Assembly (NCBI GenBank): GCA_003833135.1
Contig: QZLH01000652.1
Span: 33,041-68,918 of the forward strand
DNA from: Oehlia diaphana
Lineage: Eukaryota > Glomeromycota > Glomeromycetes > Glomerales > Glomeraceae
DNA length: 35,878 nucleotides
Reading direction: 5' to 3'
Shown here one piece after another: positions 9,541-19,639 of the stretch. The position numbers and the translations under genes are program-made. Under the pieces are notes generated by a model, which was not told the origin of the DNA, ran no database searches, and saw only the letters and a program-made list of their open reading frames with translations. Position 1 is the stretch's first letter. Each line of letters opens with the position of its first letter.

Positions 9541-9784
9541 TGGTGAGCAGATACATCTAAAAGGTAATTGCTTGATTAAATTATAATAAAAAAAAATAAA
9601 AATCAATTTTTTATTAATTTTACTAATTATTGTTGTTATTATAATATGATAATTTAGTGATATTAATAATCAAAGTTTTGATGGTGCATTTCCTTCAAAT
9701 TTAGAAGTACATCTAAAAGGTAATTAATTGGTTAAAATATAAAAATATAATTTACATTTTTCTAACAATTACAATATATTTCAG
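9541..9784 (+). other. Exon-like remnants upstream of the Crypton gene
   Basis: Two short segments each end in ACATCTAAAAG followed by GTAATT (junctions at about 9561 and 9719), and the next segments start with TGAT after an AG. The repeated ACATCTAAAAGGTAATT suggests a duplicated exon-intron junction. The frames do not join cleanly, so the true 5' end of the recombinase gene remains unknown. Confidence 0.35.
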
Positions 9785-10572
9785 TGATGATCAAATTTTT
9801 AATGACTATAAAACTTTTAAGATCATTGATGATTACAATGATGATAATTTAAAAACAGAAAGTGGTACTTTTGAAGAGTACAACAGTTTTAAGAAATTTG
9901 AAATATAGCAGAAAAAAAAAATAAAATATGGGATAGTAATATTTATATATTATTATATATAAGTGGCAAAATTAGTAACTAATCATATATTGACCTATAA
10001 AATAAGTGATATTGCCCTCTGTATAATAATATTATTATTGTTTGGAACTGATCATAACATTTAAAAGCTTAAAAAAGTTTATTATAGGTTGAAAAGTTTA
10101 ATTTTTTACTATTTATATTGAAAAAATGATTTACAAATTATGATTTTTTTCTCTTACTGACTCTTTAGTATTTTTATAATTTATTTGTATTCATTCAGTT
10201 AATATTTTATTTTGTTATTTTTTTTTTAGAATAAAAAAACTTTCAAATATGTGGCCTCTACTGAAGAAGAAATAAAAAATATGCAAACAGCAGCTCATAG
10301 CAAAGCTACACATAATTCTACAAGTACTTGGATTAATGCACTTGAAACTTTTTGTAAGGATATTGGATTACCTAGAAAAATAGATGATGTGAATTCTAAA
10401 GAAGAGTTAAAGCGTCAACTTGTTTTATTTTTTGATTCATGTAAGCAGCAAAATGGAGTTGAATGTTCAGTACAATCAATAAAATCAGCAAAATTTGCTA
10501 TTGCATGACATATCAATACATATTCTAAAATTTGTTCACAAGAAATTATAAATAAAAATATATATTCTGAAT
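9785..10572 (+). pseudogene. Crypton-type tyrosine recombinase, 5' part
   Basis: An acidic exon (9785 to about 9940, DDQIFNDYKTFKIIDDYNDD in frame) is followed by a probable intron to 10230 and then a longer exon from 10231. The exon contains the helical core-binding-type domain, with HSKATHNSTSTWINALETFC and a following LVLFFDSCKQQNG segment. A TGA at 10506-10508 stands for a likely Arg codon in front of HINTYSKICSQE. The reading frame continues to the TA at 10573-10574, where a pogo element is inserted. After the insertion the frame resumes at 13325. Cryptons move by a tyrosine recombinase through a circular DNA intermediate. This copy is dead. Confidence 0.72.
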
Positions 10573-10787
10573 TACAGTTAACTCTCTATAAATGCACGCC
10601 CCTTGGGACCGGACATAGACAAAGGATGTGCAATTATATAAAAATTTAAATTTTACATTACAAATATGCAAAAATAATTTATTATGTTATGAATTAATAA
10701 TTCTTTATTATGTATTATGTAATTATGTATTAGTTTTAATAATGAAAACAATTATTAACCAAAGTATTGATGTATAGTGATTTGTGT

Positions 10788-12908
10788 TTATTTTTTCCTA
10801 ACAAATTTTTCAATCGTATTAACTAATTTTATTTGCTCATTTGAATTCTCTTGTTGAAGTAAAAATGTGTGCACAGTATTTAAACTTTTCAATGCCACAT
10901 TAGTACCAACAGTTAGTACTATCATCCATTTCATCCAAATCATTCAAATCATAAGTATTTTCTTCAGATTGTTTTTTAAAAATTTCTATAAATTCCGTAA
11001 TATTCTCAGAAATTTCATATACAATATTTTCTTCAGGAATATTTAGGAATTCTTTCACTTCCATTGAATTAGGAAGGTTTATAATTTTAAGCATTCTGGA
11101 GATTTCATTAAGTACAAGGTCATCAGCTTCAGTATCATCAGTTTCAATATGATTTTCAGTTCCAATATTATCAGCTTGGATATCATTTAAACAATCAGTA
11201 TTAGAAAGAATCTTAGTATGATTCTAACAATTACTGATCATTTTTGCTATAACTTCATTCCAGCCCTGGATGATATACTGAATTGCTTGTAAGACGTTCA
11301 TCTTTAAATCTTATATGTATTGACCGGCTTCAATCTGTTCTAATATCCAACTAAATAAAAGAAATAATTTAAAAAATAATTAATAAAAAAAAAATTAATA
11401 ATTAAATATTATTAACAATCATTACATACTAAATATGATAATAATGATAATGTTTTTTGAAAGACATAATTATCTCAGAATCCATTAGCTGGATCTTTGA
11501 AGTTGTATTTGGTGAACATTAACATTTAAAAGATTCAAACCCTCTATCTTATGGCTTGAACAGTTATCAAGCAATAACAGAATGCATTGACCAGCCAACC
11601 TGTCGATCAAAATCACAAAGCTAATTTTGAAAGAGAGTTGTAAGCATCCATGCCTTATTATTATTTTGGTATATCATTGACAGGTTGCGAATATTAATAT
11701 TTTTAAAACACCATAGATTTGCATATATTCCAATTATTAGGGAAGGTAATTTATGTGATCCATCAGTATTTGCACATAAAGCTATAAATAAACATTCCTT
11801 ATTTTTTTTATGTTCAGAAATACATCTTATAGCTAATATTTGATCTGGTTCTAATCTACAAGAGTATTTTTCAGTAAAAATATTAATAAATTATAATAAT
11901 AATTTAATAATATACCGATAGAAAAGCCCTGTTTCATCCATATTATAAATCCTTTCAGGTGAATAATTAGCACATTTTTCATGCAATATTGGTAAAGCTT
12001 CAAGAATGGCAGTTTGATTAGCAGATGCCACTTCTTCTTGAAGCTTTTGCTGACGAATTTCATTACGCTTCTTAAATCCTTGAAGCCAACCATTAGAAAA
12101 TTGTAATTTATTCTCAGAAATTCCCAACCCTTCTGCTATTAGTTTAGCTTTTTCAATTAAAATTGCATCACTTAAAATTGCCTAGTGCTGATAATTCAAC
12201 ACAAACTCCTTTAGAGCAACCTCAAGTTCCAGAAAGGTGACAGGTTTATGCCGCTTTTGATTTGGTTGAATAATTTCGGTTGAAAGTCATTTTTCTCTTA
12301 TTTGTAAAATTTGTGTTATTATAATTTTGTCAACTTCAACTCCTTATTTTTGTTTAACCCAATTTACATAGTGAGCTCGATTCTTTTTACAGTCAACTCT
12401 CTCTAAGTGCGCCCTCTATAAGTACACTCCACCTGTAAGTATACTCCCAAGCTCAGTCCTGAGCTTGAGACTTAGTAGTTAAGTGCACCCTTTTTATTAA
12501 CACTGTGCAGTAAATTTTCCAAACCATACATATTAAAGTATATTCTCTAAATGCACATACATGATTTCAACTCTTGATCTACCAATAAATTTTATAAAAT
12601 AAAGTGAAACATGATTTTTGTTAATAAACATAATGCAATTTTTGCTGTGCAAGTGTACATTGCTGCGGTTTTATCCCAATATCTCACTGCAGTTTGTGAC
12701 GTTAAAATGGCATATAATATAATAACAGATAAACAATAATAAAGTATAATTTTTTTATATATCACATGAATATACCCTCTATAAGTGCATGTTCATATCT
12801 AGTCCTAAGGGGGGTGCACTTAGAGAGAATTGACTGTATTACTATTAATATAAAGACAGAGTTCATACTTTTGGTTATCAGTTAGAGTAATTTTTTTTTA
12901 GATGGCAT
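10788..12908 (-). pseudogene. pogo/Tigger-like transposase, decayed and interrupted by a MITE
   Basis: Starts at 12908 (MPSKKK) and breaks after LCLYINS at the MITE. It resumes with KKNRAHYVNWVKQK, then a CENP-B/Tc5-type helix-turn-helix region (FLELEVALKEFVLNYQ, GISENKLQFSNGWLQGFKKR, about 12070-12260). The DDE_1 catalytic domain shows IYNMDETGLFYR (first Asp, about 11930), ALCANTDGSHKL (about 11775), LLLLDNCSSHK (second Asp, about 11560) and MDSEIIMSFKKHY (third Asp, about 11465). A 79-bp intron (11351-11429) precedes the helical tail with MNVLQAIQYIIQGWNEV. A frame change near 10915 is needed to reach the final VNTIEKFVRKK and TAA at 10788-10790. TAG, TAA and TGA codons and further frame changes make it inactive. 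It is one of the better-preserved DDE_1 remnants here. Confidence 0.8.
12390..12836. mobile_element. 447-bp pogo-type MITE nested in the pogo transposase gene
   Basis: The ends are CAGTCAACTCTCTCTAAGTG and, reversed, CAGTCAATTCTCTCTAAGTG, flanked by TA at 12388-12389 and 12837-12838. The ends are close relatives of those of the surrounding 10575-13322 element. Removing the MITE plus one TA restores the transposase frame from INS into NKKNRAHY. Inside lies a perfect hairpin, CAAGCTCAG-TC-CTGAGCTTG (12448-12467). It has no coding capacity. Confidence 0.85.
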
Positions 12909-13324
12909 ATTTCAAGCAACGTGAGAAAATCTGCAGCACTACCGCAGCCGCAGTGCATTATAGTATTTATATATAAAATATTATTTAGGGGTAGAGTTGT
13001 AGAAATAAGTACAATAACTTTATTTAGATAAATTACTTAATAATTAATTCTTTTATAGATTTTGTACACTATAATTAGCCTTAAAAGGATTTACACAATC
13101 TACATTTTATTTATTTAGGTAATTTCATCAAAACTATATTGCACAAAGTCATGTAAGTGCATTTAAATGGAAATTTCTATATAAATGAGATCAGAAAATC
13201 ATTGCACAGTGTATAAAAAAGAGAGTGCATTTAGCACTAATTTCCCAACTCAGGACCAAACTGAACAGTGCATTTAAACAGGGTGTGTACTTATATAAGA
13301 TGTATTTATAGAGAGTTGACTGTA

Positions 13325-14459
13325 TATAACGCAATCGCTGGTAAGATCAAACTTTTAACTGATCAGGGATTAGGTAAAATACATAGTGCAGATGCTTTTA
13401 CTCAAAAAGAAATTAAAAATTTATTAATCATCTCACAATGTAACCAGATTTACCAAAAGGACTTATACAATGCATATTTTGGCATAATATTTTTGAATTA
13501 GCACTTTGAGGTGAAGAGTATTATAATCTAAAGATACAATAATTTAAAAAAAGAAAGGATGGTGGTATTGATATTACATTTTATAGATCTAAGTGTAATC
13601 AGAGATCTTTAAGTGAATCTAATTCTAAAGTTGAAGTAATTTCAATACCTGCTGATAATGCTGTTATTTAAGATTATGAGCTTTATTTTAGTAAAAGATC
13701 ACCAATTTGTAAAGATGCATTTTACTTGCAATCTTGTAACAATAATGAAGGTAATTATTTATTATATAGTAATTTATTATTTTTTTTTTACCTTTCTTTA
13801 AATTTCAAATAGTTAAGTTTACAGGTTATTAGTTTAAATCTGCTCAAATGGGAGAAAAATTAGTAAAAAGACTTATGAAAGAAATTGTAACAATAACTGA
13901 AATTAATTGTGATAAAAGAAAGTTCACAAATAGTAGACGAAAAACCTTTATTCAAATTTCAAAAAGTAAAGGAATTAGTGATAATAATGTGATGTCTGTA
14001 TCACAGCATAAAAATCCTCACTCTTTGGCTTATTATGAATGTCCCAAGTCTATATTACAGCAAAATATATTATCGCAAATTAATTCTTTAATTTATAATG
14101 GTAAGATAAGAATTGTACCTGTGGTTTTAATGCAAAAGTAATATACAATATATTTATTATTTTTCTTTTATTAGATACATTATTGCCAAATGACAAAACT
14201 CCAAATTCTTTTTCTTCAGCCTTAGAAATTTTTAAAGGTAAGATTTAATTTATGAACTAATAATTCTTACAGTATAAAAAATTTTTTTTTTTTTTTAGAA
14301 TCATGGTCACCACTTCAGCAGCTTAACTTAAATAATTTAAATGAATTAAATGATAATCAACAAAATCAAGAAATTAACGGAAATGATGAGACCATTAAAA
14401 AAATTCTTCATGGGAATATTTTTCAGAATTGTAATATTACATTTAATATGAATAAATAA
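13325..14459 (+). pseudogene. Crypton-type tyrosine recombinase, catalytic 3' part
   Basis: Exons: 13325-13750, 13813-14100, 14175-14237 and 14299-14459, all with GT-AG junctions. The catalytic core is recognisable: a helix ending with LAL then TGA (13507-13509) at the expected position of the first catalytic Arg, then GEEYYNL; FYRSKCNQRSLSE; FTNSRRK (second Arg box, about 13930); and SQHKNPHSLAYYECP (His-x-x-Lys box plus the nucleophile Tyr, about 14001-14046). The C-terminus ends IFQNCNITFNMNK. Further stops are at 13540, 13669 and 13830, and one frame change lies near 13450-13500. All stops are single transitions from Gln, Arg or Trp. The family is the Crypton/DUF3504-like group. The loss of the catalytic Arg codon makes inactivity certain. 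Confidence 0.78.
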
Positions 14460-14485
14460 TTTTTATACAAATTTTATTAAATGTA

Positions 14486-14580
14486 CATTTATGAAAATAG
14501 CTTATTTTAATAATATAAAGTATAAATAGCTTATATAAAGTATAAATGGCTTATTATGATATTATAAAGTATAAATAAAA
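14486..14580 (+). repeat. Short tandem repeat, TATAAAGTATAAAT unit
   Basis: Three imperfect copies of a TAGCTTAT...ATATAAAGTATAAAT unit lie between the Crypton stop codon and the next hAT-type element. Confidence 0.55.
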
Positions 14581-14612
14581 TATCTTAAAATATAGTATGT
14601 TATGATCATATG

Positions 14613-15649
14613 TAGTGCTCTACATGAGCTGGCTCGAGCTGAGCTACAGTCTGGCTTGGCTCGGCTTAAAGATCTATGCTAAGTCAAGCTTGAAATGAGC
14701 CGAGCTATAAAAAATTTTGGCTCAGCTCGGTTCAAGCTAAGCTGAGCCATGAAAATCCTGACTTGAGCCAAGCTGGGCTTAAGCTGGCTCGAACTTTATC
14801 ATAAAAATGTTTTCGCAACATTTTTACTTTAAATTATTAAAAAAATGTTGCGAAACATTATTTTTAACTAAATAAATATTTTCGCAATGTTTTTACTTTA
14901 AATTATTTAAAAAATGTTGAGAAACATTTTTTACTTTTTGTTTTTATATATAAATGCTGAAACTATTTGTTTTGGTATTTTTCCTTTTGATTTTACATGT
15001 AAAAATGCCAAAACTGATAGTTTCAGTATTTTTTTTGATTTTACTTATAAAAGCGCCAGAATAATTAGTTCTGGCGTATTACTTTTTGATTTTACATGTA
15101 AAAATACTGAAACTGATAATTTCAGCATTTTTTTTTCGATTGTACATGTAAAAATGCCAGAATTATTAGTTCCAGCGTTTTTCTTTTGATTTTATATGTA
15201 AAAATGCCAAAACTAATAATTTTAGCATTTTTTTTCAATTTTACATGTAAAAACGCCAAAACTGATAGTTTTGGCATTTTTTTTCAATTTTACATGTAAA
15301 AATGCCAGAATAATTGGTTCTGGTGATTTTCTTTTTGATTTTACATGTAAAAATACTGAAATTATTAGTTTCAGCATTTTTTTTTCGATTGTAAATGTAA
15401 AAACGCCAGACTTATTAGTTCCAGCGGTTTCTTTTTTTTGTATAATAGCTCGTTTGGCTCATGAGCCAGCTTGAGCCTTTTGAGCTAAGCCTGTTACAGG
15501 CTTGAGCTTTTTGAACTGAGCCTAATAACTGGCTCGAGCTCTTCCAAGTTGGCTCGTAAGCCACTAAGCCAATTTAATTATGGCTTAGCTTGGCTCAGCT
15601 TGAAAGTTTGAGTCAGTTCATGAGCCAGCTCAGTTCATGTAGAGCACTA
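14613..15649. mobile_element. Non-autonomous hAT-type element with hairpin array, copy 2
   Basis: Same family as 3708-4899. The left end is TAGTGCTCTACATGAGC; the right end differs by one transition. The flanking 8-bp duplication, atcatatg, is perfect (14605-14612 and 15650-15657). It has the same order of parts: GAGCC/GGCTC subterminal blocks (14625-14790 and 15450-15635), the CGCAACATTTTT inverted module (14815-14935) and a hairpin array of ten 50-bp units (14941-15445). No transposase is encoded. Confidence 0.88.
14941..15445. repeat. Internal hairpin array of copy 2
   Basis: Ten units with the ACATGT palindrome and variable stems, for example GCCAAAA/TTTTGGC near 15254, ACTGAAA/TTTCAGC near 15104 and GCGCCAGAA/TTCTGGCGT near 15055. 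Unit order and number differ from copy 1, which has twelve. Confidence 0.8.
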
Positions 15650-16070
15650 ATCATATGTATCTGAACGATAATCAATATTATAATTTAAATTAATTCAATA
15701 ATTACATCTTTTACATGTAAAAATACTCCATTCAATATCCGATAATACATTTAACAAAATACTTGATAGTATTTTTTCTGATTTAACAATATAAGTTGAA
15801 GCAGAAAATCAATAGTATTATTTCTTTTAAGCTTCAAAAATATGATATTTGCAAAAATAGCTGTATTGCTTTTATATCATCATATAAAAATTTAATTATA
15901 TATTCAATTTGTGATAAAAACAGATTTGAAGAAAATGGTAAACCTGTAAATACTCTTTAAAAAGGAATATTCAACTTTAATACAATTTGACCTATATTTG
16001 ACTAGAATTAATAAGATTCAACTTTAATTAGTAAAGATCTATGATTAAATATATATTTAACCTAGTTGAA

Positions 16071-16520
16071 CACAGGTTGAAATGTGAAAAATCAGGCATC
16101 AATCAGTCACCAATCGGACACCAATAAGGTAGCTGATTGGTGACTGATTGGTGACTGATTGGCATTTTTGCCAAATACAATCTAATGGTAATAAAATTGT
16201 ATTTTTAGGATTAATAATTGATGAGATATTAAATAAAATGTAAAAATAAAAAAATACTATTTATATTTTATTTAATATCTCATCAAGTATTAATCCTAGA
16301 AATACAATTTTATTACCATTAGATTCGTCGTGTTGAGATGATTCAAATGAACTATATTTCATCTTTTTCTGATCACTAGATCAAAAGTTAGCAAACTGCC
16401 TGATTGGTGACGGTATTTGGTAAAAATGCTAATCAGTCACCAATCGGTCACCAATCAGCTACCTGATTGGTGCCCAATTGGTGACTGATTGATGCCTGAT
16501 TTTTTACTTTTTGACCTGTG
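16071..16520. mobile_element. 450-bp foldback element with long two-part inverted repeats
   Basis: Outer arms (16071-16180 and about 16410-16520) carry AAAAATCAGGCATCAATCAG and repeated CTGATTGGTGA motifs in opposite orientation. Inner arms of about 60 bp (about 16182-16241 and 16265-16324) match with only two mismatches and flank a short loop. The segment between the inner and outer right arms (16326-16410) is unpaired, so the structure is asymmetric. The ends are CACAGGT and ACCTGTG; only GAA is shared in the flanks, so the superfamily is unclear. Confidence 0.75.
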
Positions 16521-16576
16521 GAATTATATTAATTAAACATTATACGTTATATGATACACATATTAAAAGTTTAAAA

Positions 16577-16705
16577 AGGTCCTTTCTCTTCCTTTATTTT
16601 CCTTTTCTTTCGTCTTAGTTTCTCTTCTTCTCTTTTCCCTCCTTTTGTTTTTCTTTCTCTTCCTTTTTTTTTCTCTTCCTTACCCTTTCCCCTTTCTTAT
16701 TATTA
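16577..16705 (+). repeat. Long pyrimidine tract
   Basis: About 130 bp of almost pure C and T (CCTTTCTCTTCCTTTATTTT and similar) with few purines. It is a homopurine-homopyrimidine duplex able in principle to form triplex structures. It is not part of any gene seen here. Confidence 0.7.
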
Positions 16706-16769
16706 CTTATCTCTTTTAAAAGTATACATATACCTTCAAATTTTTACTTTTTTTAATGAAACGTTTTAC

Positions 16770-16878
16770 TAAGGGCACTATTAAATATTATCTAATATCA
16801 CTTTGATATAAGAGCTTACCCCTCCCCTTAAATAAGATATATTATATATATAATTCCTTATATAGTATTATATTACTG
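16770..16878 (-). mobile_element. Half copy of the 34254-34416 MITE
   Basis: Matches the reversed right half of the MITE at 34254-34416: AAGGGCACTATTAAATATTA then CTAATATCACTTTGATATAA, then AGAGCTTACCCCTCCCCTTA and CCTTATATAGT. Similarity stops at about 16878, so the other half is missing. Confidence 0.7.
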
Positions 16879-16879
16879 G

Positions 16880-18465
16880 TCAGAATATTCCATTTCGTCC
16901 AAATTTCAAATTGACGAATGTTAAACAAAAGTTGGTTTAAATTTGGCCAAAAAATTGTTAAAATTATTATGAATGATTTGCACACTTCACCTGCCACTTG
17001 GCAATCACCAATTGACAATAATTTGTTATTATTGGCAAAAATTCAGAAACAAAACTATTCACTAAATTCACTAATTATTTGGCCATTATTTGTACTTTAT
17101 TCAACTAATATTGGTAATATATTTAACATAAAACTTTATAATCTAAGATGACCAATTTATTTCTGAACTTAGTTTCAATATTGAATATTTTATATATATT
17201 TATTAAATATTAATTTCAATTTAAATCTATTAACCACCTAAATATATATACATATTACTGATATTAGTATTTATCTAATGTAATAATAATTATAAATAAA
17301 ATGTCAAAATTCGGTTATAGTAATCTACAATTTTACAATCACATGATTTGTATCCTAAAAAGAATTACGTTATTTTACAAGTTTGATCTAAAAATAAAAA
17401 TTTAAAAAAGGTACTTAACAAAATAAAAAAATTACTTCTTGATCTACATTTTCAGTTTATTATAATGCGATTAAAATGCTAATCAACTATATAATAGTGT
17501 AGTTAGCATGAAAAATAATTAGTCATAACATAATCTGAACCTAGTTTAGCGTAAATTATCATAAAATTCTAGGGATATTTCTGCGATTAAACTGGATCCA
17601 AATGATCAGCAATCAGGAATTTAACTCCATTTTTTGGCTAACTACACCATGATATCAACTACTACTGAATTCAGTGAATAGTGACTCATCGCTTATATTG
17701 CAAAAAAATAATAATGTAATTTGGTTCTATAAATCTTAATGACATATGCAAAAAGTATAGTGTATGCAGATCATCAATTATATGATAGTATAAAATTCAA
17801 ATTGTAATTTATTCTTTCATAAAATTTTTTAAAGTAAAATTTTCTTAATTTTCTTAAAATGCTTGGATTTTTAAAGAAAATTAACTATTGTTAGTTAATT
17901 CTATTCCTTGCTTTAGCAAATATAATTGAAGTTTTTTATACCTTTACTATTTCATACAATTAGATATGAATATAGGATCATATTAAACTTAAATAGAATT
18001 AAAGAATAATGATTTACAAAAAGAAATTACTTGATTAGGTACTCAAAATAAAGTAATTATAAGAAAAATAATAGTTTTTTAATTGAAATTCAAAAGCAAG
18101 TGAAAATCTAAAAAAATGTCTTTCTACAGATAGTAGAAATGGTCATGTCATTATATTCTAATAATAAATATGACAATCATAATTCATACTTTTATCAATT
18201 CGTTAAATCATATTCTTTACAATATTTTATCAGACAAAATCCTTTATTTAATTATCTTTAGCCTTTTACAGATATTACTGAACTTTTATGGATAAACTTC
18301 TTGAATAATTCTTTAACTACGATTTTATACAGCACAGTTAAAAAAAAATAAAACTGATTATCTGTAAACGCTTTTATTTTTATTATGTAATCTATGTAAT
18401 GTATTTGCTTTTTTGCTTTGCTTAATTTAAATATCTGAAATTAAATATATTGAAGTAGTAAGTTT
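16880..18465. other. AT-rich stretch with one unrecognised coding-like remnant
   Basis: No family recognised. On the plus strand 18163-18350 one frame reads through with a single TAG and gives a hydrophobic, helix-like string (SYFYQFVKSYSLQYFIRQNP and more), which looks like a decayed coding piece. The open frame at 16918-17151 has no recognisable motif and is probably chance. Confidence 0.35.
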
Positions 18466-18852
18466 AAAGGGAGGAAGCATTTTAAGTCCTAATCCATATT
18501 CCTTTCTGTTACTCCACATTACTATCTAAATTTTCATTATTTTTATTGTTTTTTGCTATATATTCATAAACCAATATCATCTAAAATACTAATATATCTA
18601 TCCTTCTTCTTAATATTTCTCTTAAATCATAACTTTCTTAATATTTCCACCTAATTCACGAATTTCCAATGTTACATGAAGACACATTTCTATTAAGAAT
18701 TTTTTTTCTGCTTTAATTTTATCAAAAATTTCCTTGAATTGATGAGTTCAGATAATTAAGCTAATATCCTTGAATATTATTAGACCTAAGTTAGATGAAC
18801 TTCCAGATGAACTTGCATATGATCGATTTGATGCTTTGGAATTGTTTGACAT
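18466..18852 (-). pseudogene. Unrecognised coding remnant, minus strand
   Basis: From a possible ATG at 18850-18852 the minus strand gives a Ser/Asn-rich start (MSNNSKASNRSYASSSGSSS) followed, after stops, by a helical stretch with FKEIFDKIKAEKKFLIEMCL. Several stops follow. No family was recognised. It could be the start of a decayed coiled-coil or transposon-associated protein. Confidence 0.3.
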
Positions 18853-19639
18853 ATTTTGTTGGTCAATTCTGATTGGCAGATTTTTTCTGGCAATTGTATA
18901 GTATTAAATTAATCTATTTTAGAAAGCTTTAATAGAAACATTAACTGAGCTAAAATTATTACAGTGAGTTTTTTTGACATTATCAAGTCTTATAAATCTT
19001 GTAGTCACGTTGTTGATATTGTAGGATTTTCTGCGTCTTCTTAGTGAAGTCATCATCATTATAATTTTTCCAAAATAGGTAATTTTTTTTGATTATACAA
19101 TAGTAACCTTTTTGAATCCATAATATCGACAAGGATATGATAATTTGAACTTTTGATAGAAGCTAAAATACTGTAATAAATAAGCAAATTTGTAGTTTGT
19201 AATTAAAAATAACTATCACTTTTATATAACATGAAGTAATATTATAATACAATATAGTTTACTGTAGTATATTTGCAATATACCAAGAATAAATTAGAAT
19301 TTTGTTTTTGAAACTTTTACTTTGCAATTATTGTAAATTTAGAAATATTTTCCAGAAATCCAACTGTGTAATCAAGTACAGTTGTATTTATATTAAGATT
19401 TGGAAAATAATAGTAGATAAAATAATTTGTTTTTAAAACTTTTATTTGTTTGTGACTATGGAAATATTTTTCAGAATTTTAACTATGTAATTTTGTACTT
19501 TATTTTGGAATTTATAAATTATATAAATTGCTCATTCAGTTTGCTTTTCATACCTTTATTTTTTAAACATTTCCTTTTAATTTCACTAAATTCTCATGTC
19601 TTCTGCCAATACTATATTTCAGTCATCGTTGACGATGAT

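Larger units (their letters stand above)
10575..13322 (-). mobile_element. pogo/Tigger-type DNA transposon inserted in the Crypton gene
   Basis: The left end is CAGTTAACTCTCTATAAATG and the reversed right end is CAGTCAACTCTCTATAAATA, with TA on both sides (10573-10574 and 13323-13324). The transposase lies on the minus strand. Removing the element and one TA joins the host codons GAA-TTA-TAT-AAC, which keeps the Crypton frame open. GTGCATTTA occurs three times near the right end (13157, 13233 and 13269), possibly as subterminal binding sites. Confidence 0.88.

Noticed and set aside
14914..15474. Open frames of 91 and 67 codons on the plus strand
   Set aside because: They lie wholly in the hairpin array of copy 2 and its subterminal block; no independent coding signal.
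16918..17151. 77-codon open frame on the plus strand
   Set aside because: No motif, no splice partners, and typical AT-rich composition; likely chance.
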